NCBI RefSeq assembly: GCF_001499655.1
Contig: NZ_LN879502.1
Span: 1,178,001-1,242,000, forward strand
Direction: 5' to 3'
Origin: Candidatus Protochlamydia naegleriophila
Lineage (GTDB): Bacteria > Chlamydiota > Chlamydiia > Chlamydiales > Parachlamydiaceae
DNA: 64,000 nt
The notes beneath the pieces are model-generated. The model was not told the DNA's origin. It worked only from the letters and a program-made list of their open reading frames with translations, and ran no database searches. The translations under genes and the position numbers were made by a program. The stretch's first letter is position 1. The number at the start of each line of letters is the position of its first letter. Below, in pieces: positions 1-10,563 of the stretch.

Positions 1-1
1 G

Positions 2-508
2 TCCGTGTGTGCGTGGAAAAAGCGAGGCTGTATGTCCATCTTCGCCCATGCCTAGCATTAACAAGTCGAAGCTTACCGATGGAACTTTCTCGCGAATCAG
101 TTCTTCGTATGCGAGAGCGTTTTCTTCAATGTCGTTCTCTGCTACCATCCGGAAAATATTTTCTTGGGGCAGGGGCAGCTTTGCCAGTCCTGATTTCATG
201 GCCATGGCATAATTACTTTCAGGATCAGTTGGCGGGACGCTGCGTTCATCGCTCCAAAAACAAAGAACTTTTGTCCAATCAAGCGCTTTTTGATAAGATG
301 GATTACTAAGTTCTTTGAAGATGGCATTTGGCGTTTGTCCACCTGACAAAGCAAGGGTAAAAAGACCCCTTTCTTCGATTGCCTCACGCCCAGTTTCTAA
401 AAACTGTTGAACGCAAAAGTGAATAGTCTTTTCCATATTGCCCGGAATGATAATATCCCGTCTTTCATCCAGCGATTTAATTGCGGCTTTCCATTGAAGT
501 CCTGCCAT
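2..508 (-). CDS. pgl: 6-phosphogluconolactonase, 3' end outside window
   Basis: This enzyme hydrolyses 6-phosphogluconolactone, step 2 of the oxidative pentose-phosphate pathway, in the cytosol. About 169 N-terminal residues are in the window and the C-terminus runs off the left edge. I see the sugar-phosphate loop LALSGGQTP near residue 49 and the conserved block LGMGEDGHTASLFP near the window edge, both typical of the SOL/DevB family. The ATG at 506-508 lies one base after the stop of the opcA-like gene, so translation is probably coupled. It is the third gene of a zwf-opcA-pgl operon read leftwards. The call is secure although the protein is incomplete. Confidence 0.93.
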   Translation of the reverse strand, partial: MAGLQWKAAIKSLDERRDIIIPGNMEKTIHFCVQQFLETGREAIEERGLFTLALSGGQTPNAIFKELSNPSYQKALDWTKVLCFWSDERSVPPTDPESNYAMAMKSGLAKLPLPQENIFRMVAENDIEENALAYEELIREKVPSVSFDLLMLGMGEDGHTASLFPRTHG

Positions 509-509
509 A

Positions 510-1589
510 CTAACTCCATTTTGTCTTGCTAATCAGGTTCAGCATCTCTGAGTAGTGATCGCTTACCTTTTGATAAAAGATTTCTTGCATAAAGCTTCGT
601 CCTGATCGAATCGTTGGAAGCCATAGGGTAAAGGGGAGCTCGCATTGATATTGATTCGATGCATGCACGACGACTTGGTTATTCCCTTGGCGCATGAGAT
701 TGCAGATGTAGTTTTTTTGATTGGATACTTCGGCCGCTATGATGTCTTCTGGGAGTAGGTCAGTTCTTGTGTCGGCTACTAGATCAATCTGTATAGGATC
801 TTGTTGCCCTTGATAGTTGAGAACGAGGGTATTCTCTTTTTTTTCACTCTTGATAAATTTCCAGCCAAGCCTCGATGCTAGCCACGCTTGCAAGTAGATC
901 GCTTGTGTATCGGGATGCCGAAAGAAAGGGGAATGCAGATCATTGTAAATAATTTTGACATATTGAACGGAGGCAAGCTGCGCCAGCCGCTCTTTGCTGT
1001 CGAACGTTTGAGCTAAAATTTCGCGCCAACCCCCAATGCGGGCCCAGTTCATGTCGACCACTTGAATCGATGACGAATTGAGTTTTTGTTGCATGATCTG
1101 GCTGAAGTGTTGCAGGTCCTCTGTGCATTCTGAATCGAATATGAGCCGTGTGGCAAATTTTTGCAGATGCGGGAGAACAGTATTTTCGGTCGTTGGATCT
1201 TCTCCCCAAAGTAGATAAATGGGCAGTCCCGGAATAAATAAGGGCAAAATTAAGTAAGGAACCCGAGATAAATCTTTTCCAGCAGCTTCTATTAGGATTT
1301 GATCGCAAGCCATCCCTCGCTTGTCTTTTCCAGTTTCCGCTGAAACGTGGACGCGCAAGTAGGAGTCGTGCGTTGAGCGGTCGCCCTGAATGAAAATAAT
1401 CCTGCACGGAAACTGCTCAATGATCATCCGGACCATGTCTTTGAAATAATCGGAGCGGCACGTTTCTTGAGTATAAATAATCAGATTGAATAAGCACGCT
1501 TTGGCTTTCGATGAACCTGGCTGTGTATCCCAAAGGCGATTTAATTCTGCTTGAATGTTAGTAGATGCAACATTTTCTTTAGTATCCAT
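510..1589 (-). CDS. opcA: Glucose-6-phosphate dehydrogenase assembly protein OpcA-like
   Basis: This protein resembles OpcA, which supports assembly and redox control of glucose-6-phosphate dehydrogenase in cyanobacteria and actinobacteria. I recognise the family from the conserved middle (the RIIFIQGD and LPLFIPGLPIYLLWGEDP blocks) and the later WARIGGWRE block. The position between zwf and pgl is also the order used by actinobacteria. The frame opens at a GTG (1598), but the ATG three codons in (1589) has a GGTGA ribosome-binding site about 5 bases upstream and is preferred, giving 359 residues. The stop is 1 base from the pgl start and the zwf stop is about 20 bases upstream, so one operon is likely. 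Activity is inferred from family and context. Confidence 0.85.
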   Translation of the reverse strand: MDTKENVASTNIQAELNRLWDTQPGSSKAKACLFNLIIYTQETCRSDYFKDMVRMIIEQFPCRIIFIQGDRSTHDSYLRVHVSAETGKDKRGMACDQILIEAAGKDLSRVPYLILPLFIPGLPIYLLWGEDPTTENTVLPHLQKFATRLIFDSECTEDLQHFSQIMQQKLNSSSIQVVDMNWARIGGWREILAQTFDSKERLAQLASVQYVKIIYNDLHSPFFRHPDTQAIYLQAWLASRLGWKFIKSEKKENTLVLNYQGQQDPIQIDLVADTRTDLLPEDIIAAEVSNQKNYICNLMRQGNNQVVVHASNQYQCELPFTLWLPTIRSGRSFMQEIFYQKVSDHYSEMLNLISKTKWS

Positions 1590-1608
1590 ATCAATCACCG
1601 AAATTGGG

Positions 1609-3159
1609 TTAAATGAGTCTCCAATGCCGTCCTTGACGCTTTAACATCTCTTCTGCGGCCTCTGGTCCCCAAGTGCCGGCAGCATAATTAGGAAAATCTT
1701 TAGGCGTTGTTTCTTGCCAATGCTCTAAAACAGGTGTAAGCAATTTCCAAGACATGATGACCTCATCATCCCTTGCAAATAAGGTATTATCACCGGCCAT
1801 GCAGTCGCAAATCAATCTTTCGTAAGCTTCTGGAGGTGCAGCACCAAAGTAAGAGCCGTACCGGAAATCCATTTTTACTGGCTGTATCACAGTGTTAAGA
1901 GCTGGCACTTTGCAGTTGATTCTTAGTGAAATTCCTTCATCCGGTTGAATGCGGATGACTAATACGTTAGAGTCGATCGAGGAAGTCGTTCCCTCAAACA
2001 AATAGCCCGGAGCTTTTTTAAATGTAATGGCAATTTCTGTAGCCCTTTTAGGCAGACGCTTGCCAGCTCTTAAATAAAACGGAACGCCAGCCCAGCGCCA
2101 GTTATCGATCGATAATTGCATGGCTACATAGGTTTCGACAAAAGACTCAGGATTGACATTGTCTTCTTCCCGATACCCCTTGACCGGCTCGCCATTGATA
2201 AAACCTGGCCCATATTGCCCGCGAATCACCTGTTGATCCATTGTGTCTAGTGGTATGGGGCGGATGGATTCGATCACTTTCACTTTTTCATCGCGAATTG
2301 CATTAGCCGACAGATTGGTAGGGGGCTCCATGGCGACCATGGAAAGAAGTTGCATCATGTGATTTTGCACAATATCTCGTAGCATGCCTGCTTCTTCCCA
2401 AAAGCGTCCTCTTGTGCCGATGCCAATTTCTTCCCCCACTGTAATTTGAATATTGTCAATGTGATGATTATTCCAAACCGATTCAAAGATGGGATTGCCA
2501 AAGCGGAAGACGAGAAGGTTCTGTACCGTTTCTTTGCCAAGGTAATGATCGATGCGGTAGATTTGGTTTTCATTTAAGTGCTGCATGAGGTCCTGCTGCA
2601 GCTGCCTTGCAGAGTCGAGATCTTCTCCAAAAGGCTTTTCAATGATCACCCGGCTCCACTTATCCTTAACAGTATCGACCGGATAGGTTAAGTGATGTTG
2701 ACTGAGTTTTTCAACAACCGTTGTGAAGTAGCTTGGCTGAATGGATAAATAGAAAACTCGATTCCCTTTTGTTCCCATTTGTGAATCGAGTTTTTGTAAA
2801 AAGCGGTTTAAACTTTCATATCCTTCGTCATTATCAAATTCAGATTGATGGTAATAAAGCTGCTCGCGAAAAGTTTTCCAAAGTTCCTGGTCAACTGGTT
2901 TTGAACGGGAAAATTGATTAACAGCCTGAAGCATTTCTTCTCGAAATTGATCATGATTCTTAGGCCTTCTGGCGAACCCTACGCAGGCAAAATGGGCAGG
3001 CAATTGACCTTCACGAGCTAAATTGTAAAGGGCTGGAACGAGTTTACGAGCTGTCAAGTCGCCAGTCGCACCAAAGATGACTAAAATGCATGATTCTGCG
3101 ATTTTTGCCGATCGATTTGTTTCTGTAAGGGGATTAGCAAAAGAGTGAGAAGACATCAT
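1609..3159 (-). CDS. zwf: Glucose-6-phosphate 1-dehydrogenase
   Basis: The enzyme oxidises glucose 6-phosphate to 6-phosphogluconolactone with NADP+, committing carbon to the oxidative pentose-phosphate pathway. The dinucleotide-binding motif FGATGDLTARKL lies near the N-terminus, and the active-site signature RIDHYLGKE with its catalytic histidine lies mid-protein. The open frame extends to an ATG at 3207 (532 residues). The family usually runs 480-515 residues and the extra 16 residues are not conserved-looking, so the paired ATGs at 3159/3156 are more likely (about 516 residues). Neither has a strong ribosome-binding site. It is the first gene of the leftward zwf-opcA-pgl operon, with roughly 750 bases of non-coding sequence upstream. 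Confidence 0.95.
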   Translation of the reverse strand: MMSSHSFANPLTETNRSAKIAESCILVIFGATGDLTARKLVPALYNLAREGQLPAHFACVGFARRPKNHDQFREEMLQAVNQFSRSKPVDQELWKTFREQLYYHQSEFDNDEGYESLNRFLQKLDSQMGTKGNRVFYLSIQPSYFTTVVEKLSQHHLTYPVDTVKDKWSRVIIEKPFGEDLDSARQLQQDLMQHLNENQIYRIDHYLGKETVQNLLVFRFGNPIFESVWNNHHIDNIQITVGEEIGIGTRGRFWEEAGMLRDIVQNHMMQLLSMVAMEPPTNLSANAIRDEKVKVIESIRPIPLDTMDQQVIRGQYGPGFINGEPVKGYREEDNVNPESFVETYVAMQLSIDNWRWAGVPFYLRAGKRLPKRATEIAITFKKAPGYLFEGTTSSIDSNVLVIRIQPDEGISLRINCKVPALNTVIQPVKMDFRYGSYFGAAPPEAYERLICDCMAGDNTLFARDDEVIMSWKLLTPVLEHWQETTPKDFPNYAAGTWGPEAAEEMLKRQGRHWRLI

Positions 3160-3469
3160 AGTACGTAAACCATCTAATAATTTAAATGCAGCATAGCGAA
3201 TTATCATTTCTGAATCTATGTGAATTTATACTCAAGATAGGAAGTTTACTTCGGCATCTAAAGTTGGTCTTTGCATGCTTGACTGCCGAAAGTCTGATTT
3301 TTTCTGCAGCCAGGTTTAAGAGCGATGTGATGCAGAATATTGAAATAAAAAGTTGACAAGATTGCTAGATTCTTGCATTTAAACACAAGTTATAGTTTAA
3401 TGGACCGAATAGGAATTTTTCAGAACTTATCTTAACTTTAGGTAAGTTTTCAAAGCTGCAATGCAAACG

Positions 3470-3606
3470 AACACGCTTCAGCCTTAAAAAGGTTGAAGAA
3501 ATCAATGGGGAAGAAGCTCTAGAAGATTTAAACGCTAGAGCGAGAGTCTGCAGAAGACACCTCTTTCTTTCCCGACACGTTTATGCCCAATTTAAGTGGG
3601 TTTTTT
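3470..3606 (+). ncRNA. Candidate structured small RNA with T6 end
   Basis: The segment folds by eye into a 10-bp hairpin (3476-3498, arms CTTCAGCCTT/AAGGTTGAAG). A second stem (GGGAA at 3508-3512 with TTCCC at 3569-3573, extended by GAA/TTC after one bulge) encloses two smaller hairpins, CTCTAG/CTAGAG at 3517-3540 and GTCT/AGAC at 3546-3558. A short CCCA/TGGG stem followed by six T residues (3586-3606) could terminate transcription. There is no coding frame across it. Identity is unknown: it does not match tmRNA, RNase P RNA or SRP RNA as far as I can tell, and a 6S-like role is only a guess. Confidence 0.35.
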
Positions 3607-3736
3607 GCCAGTGCCGAATTCAATACACTCAAATGATTAAAATCAACTAGCTGGTCCGCTCGGGTTAGATAGCTTCATTTAGTGAACTGGATTTGGATTG
3701 CAGTAAAATACAATTTTAAATGTGTTGTCGCTTTAG

Positions 3737-3834
3737 CAGGGATATCCCTGTTTGCGAGCCCCACTATTTTAGGTGGGTAGGCAGAATCACACCATTAAAA
3801 AGCTTGAAAATGTGTGTATGGGCTTAAGTCATAC
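3737..3834 (+). promoter_or_regulatory. Hairpin-rich region ahead of the cotransporter gene
   Basis: Three successive inverted repeats lie 120-220 bases before the cotransporter start: a perfect 14-base palindrome CAGGGATATCCCTG (3737-3750), a CCCAC/GTGGG hairpin (3760-3777) and a GTATG/CATAC hairpin (3816-3834). The cluster could be a structured 5' leader or an operator region. No known riboswitch class is recognisable by eye. Confidence 0.3.
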
Positions 3835-3956
3835 AACCAATTTATAGTTTTTTTTACAAACTGGCGGCTTTCATTGTGATGTGGCCTTAAAGTTTTGGAT
3901 GATTATTCTCTCCTATCCCTCCTATTTAACGATTTAACTGAAATAGGAAGCGGCTT

Positions 3957-6242
3957 ATGAGTTTTACAGTCGATCAAATTAAAGCCTTTCAACCATCCAT
4001 GGTAGAAGAGGCTTCTATTGAGCAAAAAACAAAATTTGGAACATTTTTCGGTATTTATGTCCCCAGTATCTTGATGATGTTTGGCGTGATTATTTTTCTT
4101 CGTTTAGGATGGATTGTCGGGAGCGCAGGTCTTTACTCTACGTTGACAATCATCACGTTGGCAAGCGTCATTACTTTAATCACCATTTTATCGATGTCTG
4201 CCGCAGCTACTAATATTAAAGTAGGGAAAGGAGGTGCCTATTACATGATTTCCCGCGCGCTTGGCATTGAGGTGGGTAGCGCAATCGGACTTCCTCTTTT
4301 TTTGAAGCAAAGTATTAGCATTTCCTTTTGTACGGTTGGTTTTGCCGAATCATTTCATTCTCTCTATCCCCAATTTTCTCTTCCGGCGATTGGAGTTGCG
4401 ACGCTTGCTGTATTAACCCTTTTGGCCTATGTTTCAACAAATTTTGCATTGAAAATTCAGATGGCCATCTTTGTCATCATCATCGCTTCTCTTTACTCCC
4501 TCTTTGCAGGTGGCTCAGAGATGCTTGAAAACTACTCTTATACTCCTGTCAGCGACTCATCTCCTTCTTTTTGGGGTATCTTTGCAATGTTTTTCCCTGC
4601 GTTGACGGGAATTGAGTCTAGCGCCTCTTTATCGGGTGATTTGAAGAATCCAAGCCGTTCTTTGCCGCTTGGAACCATTACTGCTGTTTTAACGGCCTAT
4701 TTTGTTTATATGGCTATTTCAATTTTTCTGTTCCAGTCGGTGTCATTAGAGCGGCTGGTTTCAGATCCGCTAGTTATTCAGCACGTTGCCAAGTTTGAAT
4801 CACTGATTATTTTAGGGATTTGGGGAGCGACTTTGTCGAGCGCGATTGGCGGACTCCTAGGAGCGCCACGTACATTGCAGGCCTTAGCTGAAGATGGTAT
4901 TGTGCCAAAAGTATTCGCAAAAGAATATGGAACCTATCGTGAGCCTCGCATTGCAACAGCTTTAACCGTAGCTTTAGCTTTAATTGGCGTCTGCTTTGGC
5001 AGTATTAACGTAATTGCTCCGCTGCTAACGATGATTTGCCTCATTTGCTATGCCATGTTGAACTTGGCAACTGGATTGGAAGATTTAATGGCTAATCCCA
5101 GCTGGCGTCCAACTTTTCCTTTACCCTGGATCATTTCTTTGACAGGAACTGTGCTGTGCGTCATCGCTATGCTGATGATCAATTCCGGGGCTGCGATTTT
5201 AGCTTTAGGTATGGTCTTAGCAATTTACATGGCACTGAAAAGGCAAAGAATTCATTCTAAGTGGGACGATATTCGCTACGGAATTTTAGCGTTTTTCTCT
5301 CGCTTTGCCATTTACCGCCTGGCATGCGCTGTGCCCTCATCACGCTCATGGAGGCCACACTTCTTGGTCTTTACAGGCAAACCTTCTTCAGTATCGGACC
5401 ACATTCTGAGCTTTTCGACCGCTATTACGCAGACAAAAGGGTTTTTGACAATGGCCTCTTTCTTTGCTCCGGAACAGGCTAATCATGAGCAAATTGCAGA
5501 GTTGGATCACACGATTAAGACTCTTCTTAAGCATCACAAGATTGAAGCATTGGTCACGCTAAATCAAGCCAAAACAGTAACATCTGGCATGAAGCAAATG
5601 ATTGCCCATTATGGCATTGGCCCATTGACGCCAAATACCATTGTATGCGGAGGAACATCCCAAGAGGAAAATCTAATCAATTATCTAGAGGTTATTCGCT
5701 TGGCGCATAGGCGTGGACGCAATGTGGTTATTGTGAATGAGGAGCAAAAGTCTTCCCAGCATCCAACTAGCCGCTCCCCAATCAAAGGTGATATTCACAT
5801 ATGGTGGGATGATCATTCACAGCGCAACTGCGAATTAATGACAGTTTTCGCTTACATGCTTCGCAAGAATCCCGCTTGGAGGCGCACCCGTATTTGCCTG
5901 GTAAGCGTCGTTTCTGATGAAAGTGTACGAGTGCAGCGTTTGCAAGAGTTTCAAGAATTGATTAAACGCAATCGTTTAAAGATTGAAACCAGTATTTTGG
6001 TTTCGCCCAATCCAGAGCAAGAGCGGTTTGGTATCATGAAATCATTTTCTATGGATGCAGCGATGGTCTTTTTGGGGATGCGTCCGCCATTCGAAGGGGA
6101 GTTGTTGGAAGAGTATGCAACTTATTTCCAGAGTCTTCCTCAGAAGAGTGCTGAGTTTCCGCCTGTTGCCTTAGTCATGAGCGCCGAACAGACCAATTTG
6201 CAAGAGGTCTTGCAATTGGATCCGATCGATGGAGAGCTCTAG
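3957..6242 (+). CDS. SLC12-type cation-chloride cotransporter family protein
   Basis: This is an integral inner-membrane transporter of the APC superfamily, closest in appearance to bacterial members of the cation-chloride cotransporter (SLC12) family. After a short cytosolic N-terminus the FGTFFGIYVPSILMMFGVI segment opens helix 1. It is followed by a glycine-rich KVGKGGAYYMISRALG stretch and about 12 hydrophobic helices up to residue ~430. A soluble C-terminal domain of roughly 320 residues then follows, which suits SLC12 rather than simple amino-acid permeases. It starts at ATG 3957, 58 bases after a pyrimidine-rich stretch, and ends just before a terminator hairpin. Substrate is not determinable here; K+ or Na+ with Cl- is the family expectation and amino acids are the alternative. 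Confidence 0.8.
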   Translation: MSFTVDQIKAFQPSMVEEASIEQKTKFGTFFGIYVPSILMMFGVIIFLRLGWIVGSAGLYSTLTIITLASVITLITILSMSAAATNIKVGKGGAYYMISRALGIEVGSAIGLPLFLKQSISISFCTVGFAESFHSLYPQFSLPAIGVATLAVLTLLAYVSTNFALKIQMAIFVIIIASLYSLFAGGSEMLENYSYTPVSDSSPSFWGIFAMFFPALTGIESSASLSGDLKNPSRSLPLGTITAVLTAYFVYMAISIFLFQSVSLERLVSDPLVIQHVAKFESLIILGIWGATLSSAIGGLLGAPRTLQALAEDGIVPKVFAKEYGTYREPRIATALTVALALIGVCFGSINVIAPLLTMICLICYAMLNLATGLEDLMANPSWRPTFPLPWIISLTGTVLCVIAMLMINSGAAILALGMVLAIYMALKRQRIHSKWDDIRYGILAFFSRFAIYRLACAVPSSRSWRPHFLVFTGKPSSVSDHILSFSTAITQTKGFLTMASFFAPEQANHEQIAELDHTIKTLLKHHKIEALVTLNQAKTVTSGMKQMIAHYGIGPLTPNTIVCGGTSQEENLINYLEVIRLAHRRGRNVVIVNEEQKSSQHPTSRSPIKGDIHIWWDDHSQRNCELMTVFAYMLRKNPAWRRTRICLVSVVSDESVRVQRLQEFQELIKRNRLKIETSILVSPNPEQERFGIMKSFSMDAAMVFLGMRPPFEGELLEEYATYFQSLPQKSAEFPPVALVMSAEQTNLQEVLQLDPIDGEL

Positions 6243-6257
6243 GAGGTGCATTTCAAA

Positions 6258-6296
6258 GCTGGTGAATGAAGATTCACCAGCATCTAGAACTTTTTT
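6258..6296 (+). terminator. Terminator after the cotransporter gene
   Basis: A perfect 10-bp stem (GCTGGTGAAT/ATTCACCAGC, 6258-6281) with loop GAAG follows the stop codon by 15 bases. A T6 run lies at 6291-6296, somewhat displaced from the stem. The hairpin sits between convergent genes and may also act on ruvX. Confidence 0.6.
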
Positions 6297-6305
6297 CTAG
6301 TTACA

Positions 6306-9158
<2,853 letters not shown>

Positions 9159-9594
9159 CTTCCACTTTATCTTAAAAATAAATCAATAACGGGACAATGG
9201 TAGCTTAACACTTATTAAATAACAAGGAAATCATCAAGGGTTAAAATTAATTGTTTAATTTCTGGATGAGAGCCAAAACTAACTCTAGAGATCTTAAGAG
9301 ACTCGGTTAGATTTTATTGGGGGCTTTTTTTACTCTAACATTAGAGCTGTTTAAAAATACACTATCCGTCGCACCTTTTGCCTAAAAAATGAATTTTGAA
9401 GGGAAATCCCTCTAAGTTGCTTAATAATACGGGGATAGTTATTCTAGTCTCTTGTGAAGAGAGCATGTTGTCTGCAAGGCTTTGTTCGAAAAAATTAGCA
9501 TGCAGCACAGTTTGCACAGTATAAAAAATTCATGGAGAATAGGAGAAGCAGTGATTCTATTGTGCCTATTTTCCATAAGACCTAAGAGACTTTC
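9159..9594. other. Divergent intergenic region
   Basis: This 436-base gap lies between kdsB (minus) and the hydrolase gene (plus) and must hold both promoters. No coding frame is supported. The only clear structure is the terminator-like hairpin at 9271-9331, which faces the plus strand although no plus-strand gene precedes it. Confidence 0.45.
9271..9331 (+). terminator. Orphan plus-strand terminator, possible small-RNA end
   Basis: AGCC-AAAAC-TAAC (9271-9283) pairs with GTTAG-ATTTT (9306-9315) and GGGCT (9321-9325), and a T7 run follows at 9325-9331. The shape is that of an intrinsic terminator on the plus strand. The only gene upstream is kdsB on the opposite strand, so the terminator either ends an unannotated short transcript of about 100-150 bases or attenuates transcription towards the hydrolase gene. 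Confidence 0.4.
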
Positions 9595-10542
9595 ATGCCA
9601 TCCGAACATTTCGACGGGAAATATTATTTTAACCAAGATGTGATCTTACGTCCGCTTTGGCAAGTATTTTATTGGATGCTGACAAGAAAGCGCACCAAAT
9701 GGCCAACATCTGTTCCTGTACAGCAATGTCAGGTGGAAAAAGCTCGCCTAGAGTCGAATGGCATTGTTGTGACATTTATTACACATTCAACCCTATTGAT
9801 TCAGATGGGAAAGTGGAATATTTTAACGGATCCCATCTGGTCTGAAAGAGCGGGGCCCTTTAACTGGTTAGGGCCTAAACGCGTGGCGGCACCAGGAGTT
9901 AAGTTTGAGGATCTCCCTCCGATCGATATCGTGTTGGTTAGCCATAATCACTATGACCATATGGACTTGCCCACTCTTCGGCTTTTGGAAAAGCACCATA
10001 AACCTCTTTTTTACGTCCCCATGGGAAATAAAAGTTTTTTGGAAAGGGAGGGGCTTGCCCAGGTTAGGGAACTCGATTGGTGGGAAGAAATAGCCTTTTC
10101 TGAGCATGAAACTCTCATTTTCGTACCTGCACAGCACTTTTCCTCAAGGAGTTTGGGGGACCGCAATCGCACCCTTTGGGGAGGATTTGTTCTTAAAGGA
10201 ATCGATCAGGTCATTTATTTTGCGGGCGATAGCGGATATGGAAAGCATTTCAAGGAAATTGCAACGAGATGTGGAAATCCAACGCTTGCTTGCTTGCCTA
10301 TTGGAGCTTATAAACCGCGCTGGTTAATGCAATCTATCCACCTCTCTCCACAAGAAGCTGTTCAAGCCCACCTCGACTTAAATGCCAAGCAAAGTTTAGC
10401 CATTCATTTTGGAACTTTTCCTTTAGCTGATGAGGGGATTGACGAGCCGGTGAAAAGCTTGCATATAGCCATGCATGCCCATCAATTGCCGATTGATCAA
10501 TTTTGGACCTTAAAACCGGGCGAATCAAAAAAAGTTAATTAA
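9595..10542 (+). CDS. Metallo-beta-lactamase-fold hydrolase, NAPE-PLD/UlaG-like
   Basis: This is a cytosolic metallo-beta-lactamase-fold hydrolase of the group that includes NAPE-hydrolysing phospholipase D and UlaG-like enzymes. The start MPSEHFDGKYYFNQ matches the usual opening of this group, which supports the ATG at 9595. The metal-binding motif HNHYDHMD is at residues ~117-124, preceded by the strand motif ILTDPIWSERA and followed by FAGDSGYG with a metal-ligand aspartate. Substrate is unknown: phospholipid or lactone hydrolysis are both possible. The gene ends 21 bases before waaA and may be co-transcribed with it, which would fit an envelope-lipid role, but that is inference. Confidence 0.82.
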   Translation: MPSEHFDGKYYFNQDVILRPLWQVFYWMLTRKRTKWPTSVPVQQCQVEKARLESNGIVVTFITHSTLLIQMGKWNILTDPIWSERAGPFNWLGPKRVAAPGVKFEDLPPIDIVLVSHNHYDHMDLPTLRLLEKHHKPLFYVPMGNKSFLEREGLAQVRELDWWEEIAFSEHETLIFVPAQHFSSRSLGDRNRTLWGGFVLKGIDQVIYFAGDSGYGKHFKEIATRCGNPTLACLPIGAYKPRWLMQSIHLSPQEAVQAHLDLNAKQSLAIHFGTFPLADEGIDEPVKSLHIAMHAHQLPIDQFWTLKPGESKKVN

Positions 10543-10563
10543 CCTAGAGCCATGAGTTAATCT

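Larger units (their letters stand above)
3208..3956. other. Long intergenic region with RNA-like structure
   Basis: This 749-base gap separates zwf (minus) and the cotransporter (plus). I see no coding frame of note. It does hold two clusters of hairpins, listed separately: a junction-like structure ending in a T6 run (about 3470-3606), and three hairpins at 3737-3834 that precede the cotransporter. A TTGACA at 3353-3358 and a TATAGT at 3391-3396 occur upstream of the first cluster but are not correctly spaced to form one promoter. Confidence 0.5.

Noticed and set aside
940-1407. A 155-codon minus-strand open frame inside the opcA-like gene
   Set aside because: It overlaps the opcA-like frame completely, has a composition rich in Arg and Cys typical of an out-of-frame reading, and lacks any motif.
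3957-6242. Calling the transporter a simple amino-acid permease
   Set aside because: The large C-terminal soluble domain of about 320 residues and the helix-1 sequence fit the SLC12 cotransporter group better, although the superfamily is the same.
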